A stretch of DNA of 64,000 bases from CAZYQW01 sp964649825 (GTDB taxonomy: Bacteria; Planctomycetota; B15-G4; JADJEK01), in contig CAZYQW010000023.1 in the NCBI GenBank assembly GCA_964649825.1, forward strand, positions 1-64,000, written 5' to 3'. The position numbers and the translations under genes are program-made. The notes beneath the pieces are model-generated. The model was not told the DNA's origin and ran no database searches. It saw only the letters and a program-made list of their open reading frames with translations. Shown here one piece after another: positions 26,536 to 36,191 of this stretch. How positions within the stretch are numbered: the stretch's first letter is position 1; every line of letters begins with the position of its first letter.

Positions 26536-26998
26536 CGGACCCCTTCCGCTTCTCGAGCAGCGGCTTCAGCTCGTCGAGGAACTGATTCACGTCCTTGAAC
26601 TCCCGATAGACCGAAGCGAACCGCACGTACGCGACGCTGTCGATGTCATGCAGGGCCGTCATCACGAGCTGCCCGATGAACTTGCAGGAGACCTCCTTGT
26701 CGAACGTCTCGTTCAACTGCGACTCGATCCGATTGACGGTCTCCTCGAGCAGCTCCACCGAGACCGGGCGCTTCTCGCACGCCTTCATCAGCCCGGCCAT
26801 GATCTTCTCGCGCTGGAACGGCGCGCGGGAACCGTCCTTCTTGATGACGAGAAGCTTCGGCTCCTCGACCTTCTCGTAGGTCGTGAACCGCTTGCTGCAC
26901 TCGAGGCACTCGCGCCTGCGCCGAATGACGTAGGCGTCCCCCGAGGTTCGTGAGTCGATGACGCGGTCGTTGTTGGCCTGACAATACGGGCAGCGCAT
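26525..26998 (-). CDS. nrdR: Transcriptional repressor NrdR
   Basis: NrdR is a zinc-ribbon plus ATP-cone repressor of ribonucleotide reductase genes that senses ATP/dATP. The 157-residue protein has the zinc-ribbon cysteines C3, C6, C31 and C34 (MRCPYC ... CLEC) and then the ATP-cone with LVIKKDGSRAPFQREKI. The start MRCPYC is characteristic; the open frame extends upstream but that part is not conserved. A TTGACA promoter (27073-27101) lies upstream. It overlaps the ATP-cone/NrdD-like gene. Confidence 0.96.
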   Translation of the reverse strand: MRCPYCQANNDRVIDSRTSGDAYVIRRRRECLECSKRFTTYEKVEEPKLLVIKKDGSRAPFQREKIMAGLMKACEKRPVSVELLEETVNRIESQLNETFDKEVSCKFIGQLVMTALHDIDSVAYVRFASVYREFKDVNQFLDELKPLLEKRKGSGDS

Positions 26999-27072
26999 CG
27001 AACTCGTTTTGGGACAGCGGTTTGAACAAGAACGGTCGGTTCGCCGGAGCGCCTCCGGGAGCGAACTGTCCG

Positions 27073-27101
27073 GGTGTACCACCCTACAGGTTGTATGTCA
27101 A
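27073..27101 (-). promoter_or_regulatory. Candidate sigma70 promoter for nrdR operon
   Basis: On the minus strand a perfect TTGACA (27101-27096) is followed by 17 bp and TACACC (27078-27073). The -35 and the spacing are ideal and the -10 is weak. It lies 75 bp upstream of the nrdR start in a relatively AT-rich patch. I did not find a convincing NrdR box. Confidence 0.45.
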
Positions 27102-27181
27102 TTCGGCGTGGCCCCTAAATGAGGTCGGGGCAGGGGACCGCGGGGTTGTCGTCGATCGAAGAACTCCCGGTTCGTTTCCGG

Positions 27182-28966
27182 TCAGGCTCGGGCGGCGGCC
27201 GGCTTCGCCACCGCGTCGGAGAAGTAGCGCTTGCGGATGAACTTCGACTCGAACATGCCGTAAAGGCTGGACGTCAGCATGTAGAGGGAAAGACCGGCGG
27301 CGTAGTTGTAGAACATCACGCCGAACACGATCGGCATGAAGAACATGATCTTCTGCTGCTGACGCGCCTGCGGGTCGGCCGGCTTCGGGGCCATCATCAT
27401 CTGTGCGACGAACGCGCCGGTCGCCAGGATCGGCAGCAGGTTGAACCCGATCCCCACGCCGGGCACCGTGAACATCGAATCGGGAAGCGACAGGTCGCCG
27501 ATCCACCCCACGAACGGTGCCTGTCGCAGCTCGATCGCGGTACGGAGGATCTGGAACATCCCGATGAAGACGGGGAACGTGATGAAGATCGAAAGGCAGC
27601 CGAGGAGCGGCGGCCGCGCGTTGTGCTCCTTCAGGAGCTTCATCTGCTCCTGCGCGAACTTCTGCGGCTTGTCCTTGTAGCGGTCGCGGAGCTGGTCGAG
27701 CTTCGGCTTCAGCACCTGCATCTTCTGCGAGTAGCGCTGCATGCTCACCTGCTGCGTGCGGGTGATCGGGAAGATCAGGACCCGCACCATCAGCGTGAGC
27801 AGGATGATCGCGACCCCCCAGTTTCCGACGAAGCCGTGGAAGAAGCGCAGGATCGCGAGCAACGCGACGTTGACCCAGCGGAAGCTCGAGCCGTAGTTCT
27901 CTTCGACGAGCGGCTGGATGATCGACAACCCCTGCGCGTCGAGGTGGTCGGGATCCTTCGGTCCGAGGTAGTAGGTGAACCCCACCGGCGTGAAGCTGCC
28001 GTCGCGCGCGAGCGGAAGCGGAACCACGAGGTCGGCCTGGATCTTCTCCTCGACGTCCTCGTTCGCGGCGCGCAGATCGGCCGACGTCGCCTCGCCCGCG
28101 ACGTGCGGGGCGAGCAGCGCCGCGAAGTAGAGGTTGGTGCACCCCGCCCATGCGAGCGATGCACGGCCGCGGCCGGCCACGGTCGCGGGATCCCCCGCGA
28201 GCTCGGACGCCGGCTGCACGGTCACGGTGTTGTCCCCGCCGAGGCCTGCGATCATCGCGACGGCCTTCGGCGGATCGGTCCACTGTCCGCGCTCGACGTC
28301 CTGGATCCCGCCGGCGGCGCGGAGGAGGAACGTCTTGGCGCTGCCGCGCAACGATTCGGCGTGGGCCCGCGCGGCGACCTCGACCGTCAGGTAGGAATCG
28401 TGCGCGCCGCACGAGATCCTCTTCTCGAGCTCCAGGCCGTCCGCCGCCCGATAGCGAAAGGTCAAGACCCGCCCCTCGCTCGACGTCACGTCCTCGACGT
28501 CCCAGTGGACGTCCTCGAGTCCGTAGCGCGCGACTTGGTCCATCCCGGTCAGCTCCCGCAGGGCGAGCGGGTTGCCATACGAGAGGCTCGGGTCGGGGAA
28601 GAGCGTCACCCAACCGCTCGGATCCGAGTCCGACTCGGGCGTGCTCGCCGTGACGCGGTACTTCTTCAGGTACACCTGCGTCACGCTGGCCCCGCGGTTG
28701 GTGAACTCGACGCGGAGGAAGTCGTTCTCGAACGGCTGGATGTCGATCACACCGACGGAGGTCACGGGAAAATCGCCCGGGACGACCGGCGCCGACGAGA
28801 CGTACCCGCTCGCGGTCGGCGTCGAAGCGGCGGATTCGCCGGACGTCGCCGTCGCTGTCTCCGTTGGACCGGGGCTCGGCGCCTTCGGCGGCGGCGCGAC
28901 GATCTTCCAGTAGAGCAGCGTGAACAGGAAGCAGGCGAGAAAGGTGACGAGAAGTCGGCGCTCCAA
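27182..28966 (-). CDS. yidC: Membrane protein insertase YidC
   Basis: YidC inserts and folds inner-membrane proteins. The 594-residue protein has the Gram-negative layout: an N-terminal transmembrane helix (about 6-24), a large periplasmic beta domain (about 60-340) and a conserved five-helix core near the C-terminus. The core opens with WGVAIILLTLMVRVLIFPI and includes KLDQLRDRYKDKPQKFAQEQ. The C-terminal helices carry QQQKIMFFMPIVFGVMFYNY. It lies 9 bp after the metallophosphoesterase gene on the same strand. The usual rpmH/rnpA partners are not next to it. Confidence 0.96.
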   Translation of the reverse strand: MERRLLVTFLACFLFTLLYWKIVAPPPKAPSPGPTETATATSGESAASTPTASGYVSSAPVVPGDFPVTSVGVIDIQPFENDFLRVEFTNRGASVTQVYLKKYRVTASTPESDSDPSGWVTLFPDPSLSYGNPLALRELTGMDQVARYGLEDVHWDVEDVTSSEGRVLTFRYRAADGLELEKRISCGAHDSYLTVEVAARAHAESLRGSAKTFLLRAAGGIQDVERGQWTDPPKAVAMIAGLGGDNTVTVQPASELAGDPATVAGRGRASLAWAGCTNLYFAALLAPHVAGEATSADLRAANEDVEEKIQADLVVPLPLARDGSFTPVGFTYYLGPKDPDHLDAQGLSIIQPLVEENYGSSFRWVNVALLAILRFFHGFVGNWGVAIILLTLMVRVLIFPITRTQQVSMQRYSQKMQVLKPKLDQLRDRYKDKPQKFAQEQMKLLKEHNARPPLLGCLSIFITFPVFIGMFQILRTAIELRQAPFVGWIGDLSLPDSMFTVPGVGIGFNLLPILATGAFVAQMMMAPKPADPQARQQQKIMFFMPIVFGVMFYNYAAGLSLYMLTSSLYGMFESKFIRKRYFSDAVAKPAAARA

Positions 28967-28975
28967 GGGTTCTTG

Positions 28976-29731
28976 CTACCTCCCGACTTTCAGGCGATCC
29001 GCCAGATACCGCGGGAGACCCCCGGACTGAACGATCTTCCGCATGGTGGTCTCGTAGTCGTATTCCACTCGATGGATGAACACGGTCTCGCCGTCCCACG
29101 TGGCGTAGCACGCACGATTGTCGCCGTCACGAGGCTGACCGACCGAACCTACGTTGATGAGGGCTTTGTCGCCTTCCTTGATCCGGTAGCCGTTCTCGAA
29201 CGCGCTCGGCGGCAGGAACCCGCCCGACACCGGGTAGACGCCGGGCACGTGGCTGTGTCCGACGAAGCACGCCTTGCGATCGACCTTCGCGAAGATCTCA
29301 CGCATCTTCGGGCCGTCCTGAACGTCACGCGGCAGCATGTACTCGCGGATCGGATCCCGCGGCGAGCCGTGGACGAGGAGGGCCGTTTCGAGCCGGTGGG
29401 TCGGCACCATGTGGTCGCTCAGGAGACCCCACATGGCGTAGCGGTCCTCCCGCGGCAGGTTGGGGTCGTTCAACTGATCTCGGGTCCAGTCGAGCGCGGT
29501 GCGAGCCTTGTCGTTGAAATCCTCCGCGACGTAGAGCACCGCTTCCTCGTGGTTCCCGCGCAGACAAACCTCCCACTCGGGCACGAGACGGAGCGCCGCG
29601 ACCGGCTCGGGGCCGTACCCGATGACGTCCCCAAGACAGATGATCCGATCGATACCGCGGCGCTCGATGTCATCGAGGACCGCATGGATGGCCTCCATGT
29701 TGGAGTGCAGATCGGAAATGAATGCGATCAC
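28976..29731 (-). CDS. Metallophosphoesterase family protein
   Basis: The 251-residue protein has the calcineurin-like metallophosphoesterase motifs in order: D-x-H (SDLHSNMEA, residues 6-14), GD (LGDVIGYGP), GNHE (RGNHEEAV), and later GHSHVPG. It resembles single-domain YfcE/MJ0936-like phosphodiesterases of unknown substrate. A GTG start at 29731 is supported by GGAGGA 5 nt upstream. It is probably cotranscribed with yidC, whose start is 9 bp downstream. Confidence 0.88.
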   Translation of the reverse strand: MIAFISDLHSNMEAIHAVLDDIERRGIDRIICLGDVIGYGPEPVAALRLVPEWEVCLRGNHEEAVLYVAEDFNDKARTALDWTRDQLNDPNLPREDRYAMWGLLSDHMVPTHRLETALLVHGSPRDPIREYMLPRDVQDGPKMREIFAKVDRKACFVGHSHVPGVYPVSGGFLPPSAFENGYRIKEGDKALINVGSVGQPRDGDNRACYATWDGETVFIHRVEYDYETTMRKIVQSGGLPRYLADRLKVGR

Positions 29732-29963
29732 TTCGCTCCTCCGCGGCGGTGCTCCTTCGGCTGTCTCCGCGCAGTCGTTACGGCACCGGACGGGTTTCGA
29801 ACAAGGGGTCGCGCGAGAGCGAACGAGCCTCGCGGACCGGCGGGAATCCCGGCTGTCTCGATTCGAACGCGTTCCGCGGGTACTGGCGACGGTGTGCCAA
29901 CCAGACAGAATGGAAGGACTTCCTTTTAACCTCCGGCGCCGGCCGGGTCAACGACCGCAAGGA
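29732..29963. other. Intergenic gap, 232 bp
   Basis: No gene is seen between radC and the metallophosphoesterase gene, both on the minus strand. An A/T-rich patch (TTAAAAGGAAG on the minus strand, about 29930) is the most promoter-like stretch, but no clean -35/-10 pair is visible. A sigma54-like TGGCAC lacks the correct spacing. Confidence 0.4.
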
Positions 29964-30644
29964 TCAACCATCGGCGGCCATGTATCCAGCTTCGCGAAGT
30001 GAAACATAGTCGTCGTCACCGACGATCACGTGATCGAGCAACGAGATCCCGACGAGCCGGCCGACCTGAGCCAAGCGGTCCGTCACCTCGATGTCCTCGC
30101 GGCTGGGGGTCGGATCGCCGCTCGGGTGGTTGTGCGCGACGATGATCGCGACCGCCGACTCGCGAATCGCGGGCCGGAACACCTCGCGCGGATGGACGAG
30201 CGAGCCGGTCAGAGTGCCGATCGATACGCGCTCCTCGCGCAGCAACCGATGGCGCGCGTCCAGAAGGAGGGCCACGAACTGCTCTTTCGACTGGTCACGA
30301 AGTCGCGGGCCGAGCAGCGAGTTCACGTCCGCCCCCGCCTTGATGGGACGTCCACGGGACGGGGGCTCGGCGGCAAGGCGGCGCGCCAGCTCGAACGTGG
30401 CCGACAACCGGCCCGCCTGCGCCGGGCCGACGCCGGGGATCGCCAACCACTCCGCCGTGCGCCGCTGCGCCAAGGCGCGCAGGCCGGCCCCGCGTCCGGC
30501 GATCGTGCGCGCCACGTCGAACACGGACGCGTCGCGCGTTCCCGTGCCGAGGATCAGCGCGAGCAGCTCGTCGAGGCTCAGCGCCTGTTCGCCCAGCTCG
30601 AGCAACCGCTCGCGCGGCCCGATCCTGCCCCGGTCCGTTTCCAT
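29964..30644 (-). CDS. radC: RadC family JAB-domain protein
   Basis: The 226-residue length matches RadC. The N-terminal UPF0758 helices include the helix-hairpin-helix IPGVGPAQAGRL (about 69-80). The JAMM metal-binding motif is complete, with HNHPSGDPTPSRED at 171-184. Despite the name, a DNA-repair role is unproven in the family. The ATG at 30644 is chosen because RERLLELG follows closely as in homologues; the open frame extends 75 nt further up without conserved content. Confidence 0.93.
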   Translation of the reverse strand: METDRGRIGPRERLLELGEQALSLDELLALILGTGTRDASVFDVARTIAGRGAGLRALAQRRTAEWLAIPGVGPAQAGRLSATFELARRLAAEPPSRGRPIKAGADVNSLLGPRLRDQSKEQFVALLLDARHRLLREERVSIGTLTGSLVHPREVFRPAIRESAVAIIVAHNHPSGDPTPSREDIEVTDRLAQVGRLVGISLLDHVIVGDDDYVSLREAGYMAADG

Positions 30645-30734
30645 CAGAGTCGTCTCCGTTCCCCACGGGAGACGATGCCGGCGGCGTGCGGTGACTCGAA
30701 AACGACTCGCCCGAAACACGGAGCGCGGCGTCGT

Positions 30735-31934
30735 TCACGCGCGGATCAGCACCGGATCGCCAATCACCACGCGGTCCCCGACGTCGCCGTGGGCGCCGAA
30801 GTCGACCTCGATCGAGAGCTCCATCGCACCGCTCAGATCCACGGAAACCACGTGCGGCGCGGCGCCGGCAACGAGCTCCGGACTCTCGAACCGCGTCTCT
30901 CCGTCCACCACCACGCGCAGCACCGCGGCTCCCGTCGTCTCCAACTCCAGCACTTCGTCCGCGATTCCCGTGAAAGCCTCCAGCCGAGCGAACGTGCCGT
31001 TCAGCCCGTATCTGAGCACCGTGCGGGAGTGCACCCCCAGGCCCTTGCCGAACCGCTCGCCACCGACCTGAAGCAACTCCCCGGTCACGGTCCGATCACG
31101 TCGCCATGGAAAGAGGAAGTCGTCCGAGCCGCCGAGGAACGGCGTCTGCTCCACGCCGCTCGGCTCGAGATCGCTGAGATAGACGAACCGGTCGCCGCTG
31201 AACCGCACCCGCTCGAGGTGCGTGAACGGCACGACGAGATCGCGGCGGAAGAGCGTGTCCACTCGGATTCGCCCCGACGACAGATCGTTCAGGTCGCCGA
31301 TCACCACCCCGCCGCCGGCGAGCTCGAGCTCGACGCGACGCTTCGGCGGGGTCCACTCCGAATCGAACGGCACGACGGAGAAGCCGAGAACGCTGTCCAG
31401 CTCGAGCGTGATCTCGCCGAGCTGGCTCTCGATCGAGACGCCCGCCGTTCCGATCTGCGTGAGCGTCCCGCGCACGCGATCGCCTTCCACCGGTCCCCGG
31501 CGGTAGACCACGTCCGACTCGGCCGCGGGGGGAAACGAGGCCGGATCGACCCGGATCTCCGGCGATCCGATCGAGACCGCGCGAATGACGTCGATCGAGA
31601 GGCGCAGCTCGCCGAGGGACGCCGTCTCGATTCGGATGCGATCCTCGTCGCCGGGGAGCAACCGGCCGATGACGCGCGATCCGTCCGCGAGCAACACCTC
31701 CGCGTTCGAGTCGACCGGCTCGAGCTTCGCTCCGACCGTGTCGGCCGACACCACGTCATCGATGGCGATGCGCGCCGTCGAATCCGCGGCGTCGATGACG
31801 AACGCGTCGCCATCGATCCTGAGGGTCTTGGCCACCACTCGCCGGCCATCGATCGTGCGAAGCACCAGGTCCGCCACCGCGGGGCGGCTGCTCCCCATTG
31901 CGAGCAGGATCAGCAAGAACATCAGCCGTCGCAT
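30735..31934 (-). CDS. Secreted NPCBM-domain protein with repeated small beta modules
   Basis: The 399-residue protein has a signal peptide (MRRLMFLLILLAMGSSRPAVA-D). Four copies of a roughly 40-residue beta module follow at about 23-65, 78-121, 143-188 and 200-246; each has the sense L-x-D/G-G-x-x-(V/L)-x-G-x-(L/I) and ends in a D-V/L-x-x-V/I phrase. From about 260 to the end is an NPCBM/NEW2-type carbohydrate-binding beta-sandwich: GKGLGVHSRTVLRYGL, then VVVDGETRFES. GGAGGG before the ATG supports the start. Function is probably binding glycan at the cell surface. Confidence 0.8.
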   Translation of the reverse strand: MRRLMFLLILLAMGSSRPAVADLVLRTIDGRRVVAKTLRIDGDAFVIDAADSTARIAIDDVVSADTVGAKLEPVDSNAEVLLADGSRVIGRLLPGDEDRIRIETASLGELRLSIDVIRAVSIGSPEIRVDPASFPPAAESDVVYRRGPVEGDRVRGTLTQIGTAGVSIESQLGEITLELDSVLGFSVVPFDSEWTPPKRRVELELAGGGVVIGDLNDLSSGRIRVDTLFRRDLVVPFTHLERVRFSGDRFVYLSDLEPSGVEQTPFLGGSDDFLFPWRRDRTVTGELLQVGGERFGKGLGVHSRTVLRYGLNGTFARLEAFTGIADEVLELETTGAAVLRVVVDGETRFESPELVAGAAPHVVSVDLSGAMELSIEVDFGAHGDVGDRVVIGDPVLIRA

Positions 31935-32288
31935 CGCACACCCTCCTATTCGTCCTGTCGCTCCCGCGCCGACGACGCGAGGGGGCACGTCATTCTGACC
32001 CGGCGGCGCCCCGCTCGCTCGGCGAGAGCGACAGTCTGTCACTCTGCGCATCTGGGTCCACCGTCACAACCTGAATTACGAACAAACGTTGGGAACGTGA
32101 CGATCGATCTCGTCGCGGCATCCGTTTTGCTGTGAAGCCAGGATCTTCGGGCGACGGGGCATTCAACCCGTCCGACGGCCGTAAGCCGTGCCGGAGAGAA
32201 TCGAAAATTCGGGAGATCCGCACCCGCACCTCGACAGGTCGCGGTCGGCTCCTGTTCGGATACCGATCAGATTCGGGAGGTGAATGAG
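31935..32288. other. Divergent intergenic region upstream of groEL, 354 bp
   Basis: This region must hold promoters for the NPCBM gene (minus) and the groEL operon (plus). It contains a long palindrome (31955-32034) and a small inverted repeat ACGTT-GGG-AACGT at 32086-32098. I looked for the CIRCE operator of HrcA and for a sigma32 promoter and found neither. Confidence 0.5.
31955..32034. repeat. 80-bp extended palindrome
   Basis: Outer arms CTGTCGCTC (31955-31963) and GAGCGACAG (32026-32034) pair over 9 bp. Inside, GCGAG and GGGG pair with CCCC and CTCGC with one bulge, and the tip is GTCA-TTC-TGAC. The GTCATTCTGA core resembles dispersed palindromic repeats of many GC-rich bacteria. It lies just upstream of the ribosome site of the NPCBM gene. 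Confidence 0.5.
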
Positions 32289-33941
<1,653 letters not shown>

Positions 33942-33996
33942 GCCCGATCGACGCGACGAGACAGAACACGAACAAAAGATTCAGGAGAACATTGAG

Positions 33997-34290
33997 ATGG
34001 TGAAGATTCGACCCTTGGACGACCGCGTCGTCATCGAGGTTCTCGAGGCCGAGGAGAAGACGGCGGGCGGCATCCTGCTCCCCGACACGGCGAAGGAGAA
34101 GCCGCAGAAGGGCAAGGTGACCGCGGTCGGCGCGGGCCGGCTCGGCGACGACGGCAAGCGTCAGGAGATGACCCTGAAGAAGGGTGACCTCGTCATGTTC
34201 GGCAAGTACGCCGGCAGCGACGTCGAGGTCGGCGGCAAGGAAATGAAGATCATGCGGGAGAGCGAGATTCTCCTGCGGATCGATAGCTGA
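33997..34290 (+). CDS. groES: Co-chaperonin GroES
   Basis: GroES caps the GroEL ring. The 97-residue length is standard. Visible are IRPLDDRVVIEVLE at the N-terminus, the mobile loop EEKTAGGILLPDTAKEKPQKG (about residues 19-39) and GDLVMFGKYAGSDVE. AGGAGAACATTG before the ATG is the ribosome site. It lies between two groEL genes, 55 bp after copy 1 and 13 bp before copy 2. Confidence 0.97.
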   Translation: MVKIRPLDDRVVIEVLEAEEKTAGGILLPDTAKEKPQKGKVTAVGAGRLGDDGKRQEMTLKKGDLVMFGKYAGSDVEVGGKEMKIMRESEILLRIDS

Positions 34291-34303
34291 GGAGACGTCA
34301 CAG

Positions 34304-35908
34304 ATGGCCAAGCAACTGCTGTTCGAAGACGACGCTCAGCGCAAGATCCTGAAGGGGATCGAGAAGCTGGCGAAGACGGTGAGGATCACCCTCGGCCCGG
34401 GAGGTCGGAACGTGATCCTGAAGAAGTCGTTCGGCTCCCCCCAGATCACGAAGGACGGCGTCACGGTCTCCAAGGAGATCGAGCTCGAGGATCCGTTCGA
34501 GAACATGGGCGTGAAGCTCGTGAACGAGGTGGCGAGCAAGACCTCGGACCAGGCCGGTGACGGCACGACGTCCGCGACGGTGCTCGCCGAAGCGATCTAC
34601 CGCGAAGGCCTGAAGGCGGTCACGTCGGGCGTCAACCCGGTCGCGTTGAAGCGCGGGATCGACGCCGCGGTCGCGGCCGTGGTCGATGAGCTGAAGCGCC
34701 TGTCGAAGCCGATCAAGGACGAGTCCGAGGTTGCGCAGGTCGGCACGATCTCGGCCAACCAGGACGCGGTGATCGGCCAGCTCCTCGCGGACGCGGTTTC
34801 GAAGGTCGGCAACGACGGAGTGATCACGGTCGAAGAAGGTCGCACGTCGGAGACCGAGCTCGAGTTCGTCGAGGGCCTCGAATTCGACAAGGGCTACCTC
34901 TCGCCGTACTTCGTGACCGACGTCCAGGCGATGTCGGCCGAGCTCGAGGACGCGTATATCCTCATCCACGAGAAGAAGCTCTCGAACCTCCGGGCGCTCC
35001 TGCCGTTGCTCGAGAAGATCGCCGGAACCGGCAAGCCGCTGCTCATCATCGCCGAGGACGTCGAGAGCGAGGCTCTCGCCGCGCTGGTGGTGAACAAGCT
35101 GCGCAACGTCATCAGCGCGTGCGCGGTGAAGGCGCCTGGCTTTGGAGATCGTCGCAAGGCGATGCTCGAGGACATCGCGATCCTCACCGGCGGCACCGCG
35201 ATCTCCGAGGAGCTCGGCCAGAAGCTCGAGGCGGTGACCCTCGACCAGCTCGGCCGCGCGAAGTCGATCCGCGTCACGAAGGACGCGACGACGGTCGTGC
35301 GCGGGGCCGGCAAGAAGGCCGACATCGAGCGCCGGATCGCTCAACTCCGTGGTCAGATCGACCAGACGACCTCGGACTATGACCGCGAGAAGCTCCAGGA
35401 GCGGCTCGCCAAGCTGACCGGCGGCGTCGCCGTCGTGAAGGTCGGCGCCTCGACCGAGGCCGAACTGAAGGAGAAGAAAGCCCGCGTCGAGGACGCGCTC
35501 CACGCGACGCGCGCGGCGGTCGAAGAGGGCGTCGTCCCCGGCGGCGGGGTGGCGCTCCTGCGGACGCTTCCGGCGCTCGAGGGCCTGAAGCTGAAGGGCG
35601 AAGAGAAGTTCGGCAAGGCGGTGATCGAGAAGGCGATCCAGGCGCCCCTCTACTGGATCGCCGAGAACGCCGGCGAGGACGGCGCGGTCGTCGTGTCGGA
35701 GGTGCGGGCGAAGAAGGGTGCCCACGGCTTCAACGCGCTCACCCGCAAGTACGAAGACCTGACGAAGGCCGGCGTCATCGACCCGACGAAGGTGGTTCGA
35801 ACCGCGCTCCAGAACGCGGCCTCGATCGCGGGTCTGCTGCTGACCACGCAGACCCTCGTCACCGACCTGAAGGACAAAAAGGAGGCCGTGACCGGCAGCA
35901 CGGTCTAG
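34304..35908 (+). CDS. groEL: Chaperonin GroEL, copy 2 (no GGM tail)
   Basis: This second GroEL has 534 residues with the conserved ITLGPGGRNVILKK, TKDGVTVSKEIELED, AGDGTTSATVLA and VVPGGGVALL motifs. It ends in DKKEAVTGSTV, so it lacks the glycine-methionine tail of copy 1. The ATP-binding residues look intact. Paralogous GroELs usually divide client sets or respond to different stress; which one is housekeeping here cannot be read from the sequence. The short 13-bp gap to groES suggests that this pair is the ancestral groES-groEL operon. Confidence 0.96.
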   Translation: MAKQLLFEDDAQRKILKGIEKLAKTVRITLGPGGRNVILKKSFGSPQITKDGVTVSKEIELEDPFENMGVKLVNEVASKTSDQAGDGTTSATVLAEAIYREGLKAVTSGVNPVALKRGIDAAVAAVVDELKRLSKPIKDESEVAQVGTISANQDAVIGQLLADAVSKVGNDGVITVEEGRTSETELEFVEGLEFDKGYLSPYFVTDVQAMSAELEDAYILIHEKKLSNLRALLPLLEKIAGTGKPLLIIAEDVESEALAALVVNKLRNVISACAVKAPGFGDRRKAMLEDIAILTGGTAISEELGQKLEAVTLDQLGRAKSIRVTKDATTVVRGAGKKADIERRIAQLRGQIDQTTSDYDREKLQERLAKLTGGVAVVKVGASTEAELKEKKARVEDALHATRAAVEEGVVPGGGVALLRTLPALEGLKLKGEEKFGKAVIEKAIQAPLYWIAENAGEDGAVVVSEVRAKKGAHGFNALTRKYEDLTKAGVIDPTKVVRTALQNAASIAGLLLTTQTLVTDLKDKKEAVTGSTV

Positions 35909-35911
35909 CAG

Positions 35912-36062
35912 CCCATGGTGAAAGTGCTTTCGAAGCGAGGCGAGGTGATCGCGACCGAGATCGAGGCGCAGGACCGCAGGCGTACTGCATGTACGTCGAG
36001 GATCCTGCACGAAGAGATCGGTCGCGAGGGCCCGCCGCAGCCGGAATGACTTTCACCACGGG
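35912..36062. repeat. Structured hairpin element, copy B (complete)
   Basis: The 151-bp element starts 4 bp after the groEL copy 2 stop. Nested pairing is visible: terminal 14-bp inverted repeat with one mismatch (35912-35925 with 36049-36062), perfect 10-bp stem TCGCGACCGA/TCGGTCGCGA (35949-35958 with 36018-36027), 6-bp GCAGGA/TCCTGC (35968-35973 with 36003-36008), and an apical 5-bp CGTAC-TGCAT-GTACG (35981-35995). It shares blocks and spacing with copy A at 12-103. No open frame is plausible inside. Confidence 0.8.
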
Positions 36063-36191
36063 CGGCTAGGCGCCTCTCGGCCCGTTGAACCGCGTGGCCG
36101 GGTCCCGGAGTGTTGCCGGGGGCCCGGCGCGCATCGGCGGCTCGCGACCCGAGCCTCGCGACTCCCCTCTGGTTGGACAATGGCAATCGGC

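Noticed and set aside
29885..29900. Possible sigma54 promoter (TGGCAC...GCC) on the minus strand before the metallophosphoesterase gene
   Set aside because: The distance between the GG and GC elements is one base short of the required spacing.
29732..29963. tRNA-like GTTCGAATC on the minus strand
   Set aside because: There is no matching acceptor stem, anticodon arm or 7-nt anticodon loop at the proper distance.
31935..32288. CIRCE or sigma32 site expected before groEL
   Set aside because: No TTAGCACTC-N9-GAGTGCTAA and no CTTGAAA/CCCCATNT pair could be found. The small ACGTT-GGG-AACGT repeat is too short to call.
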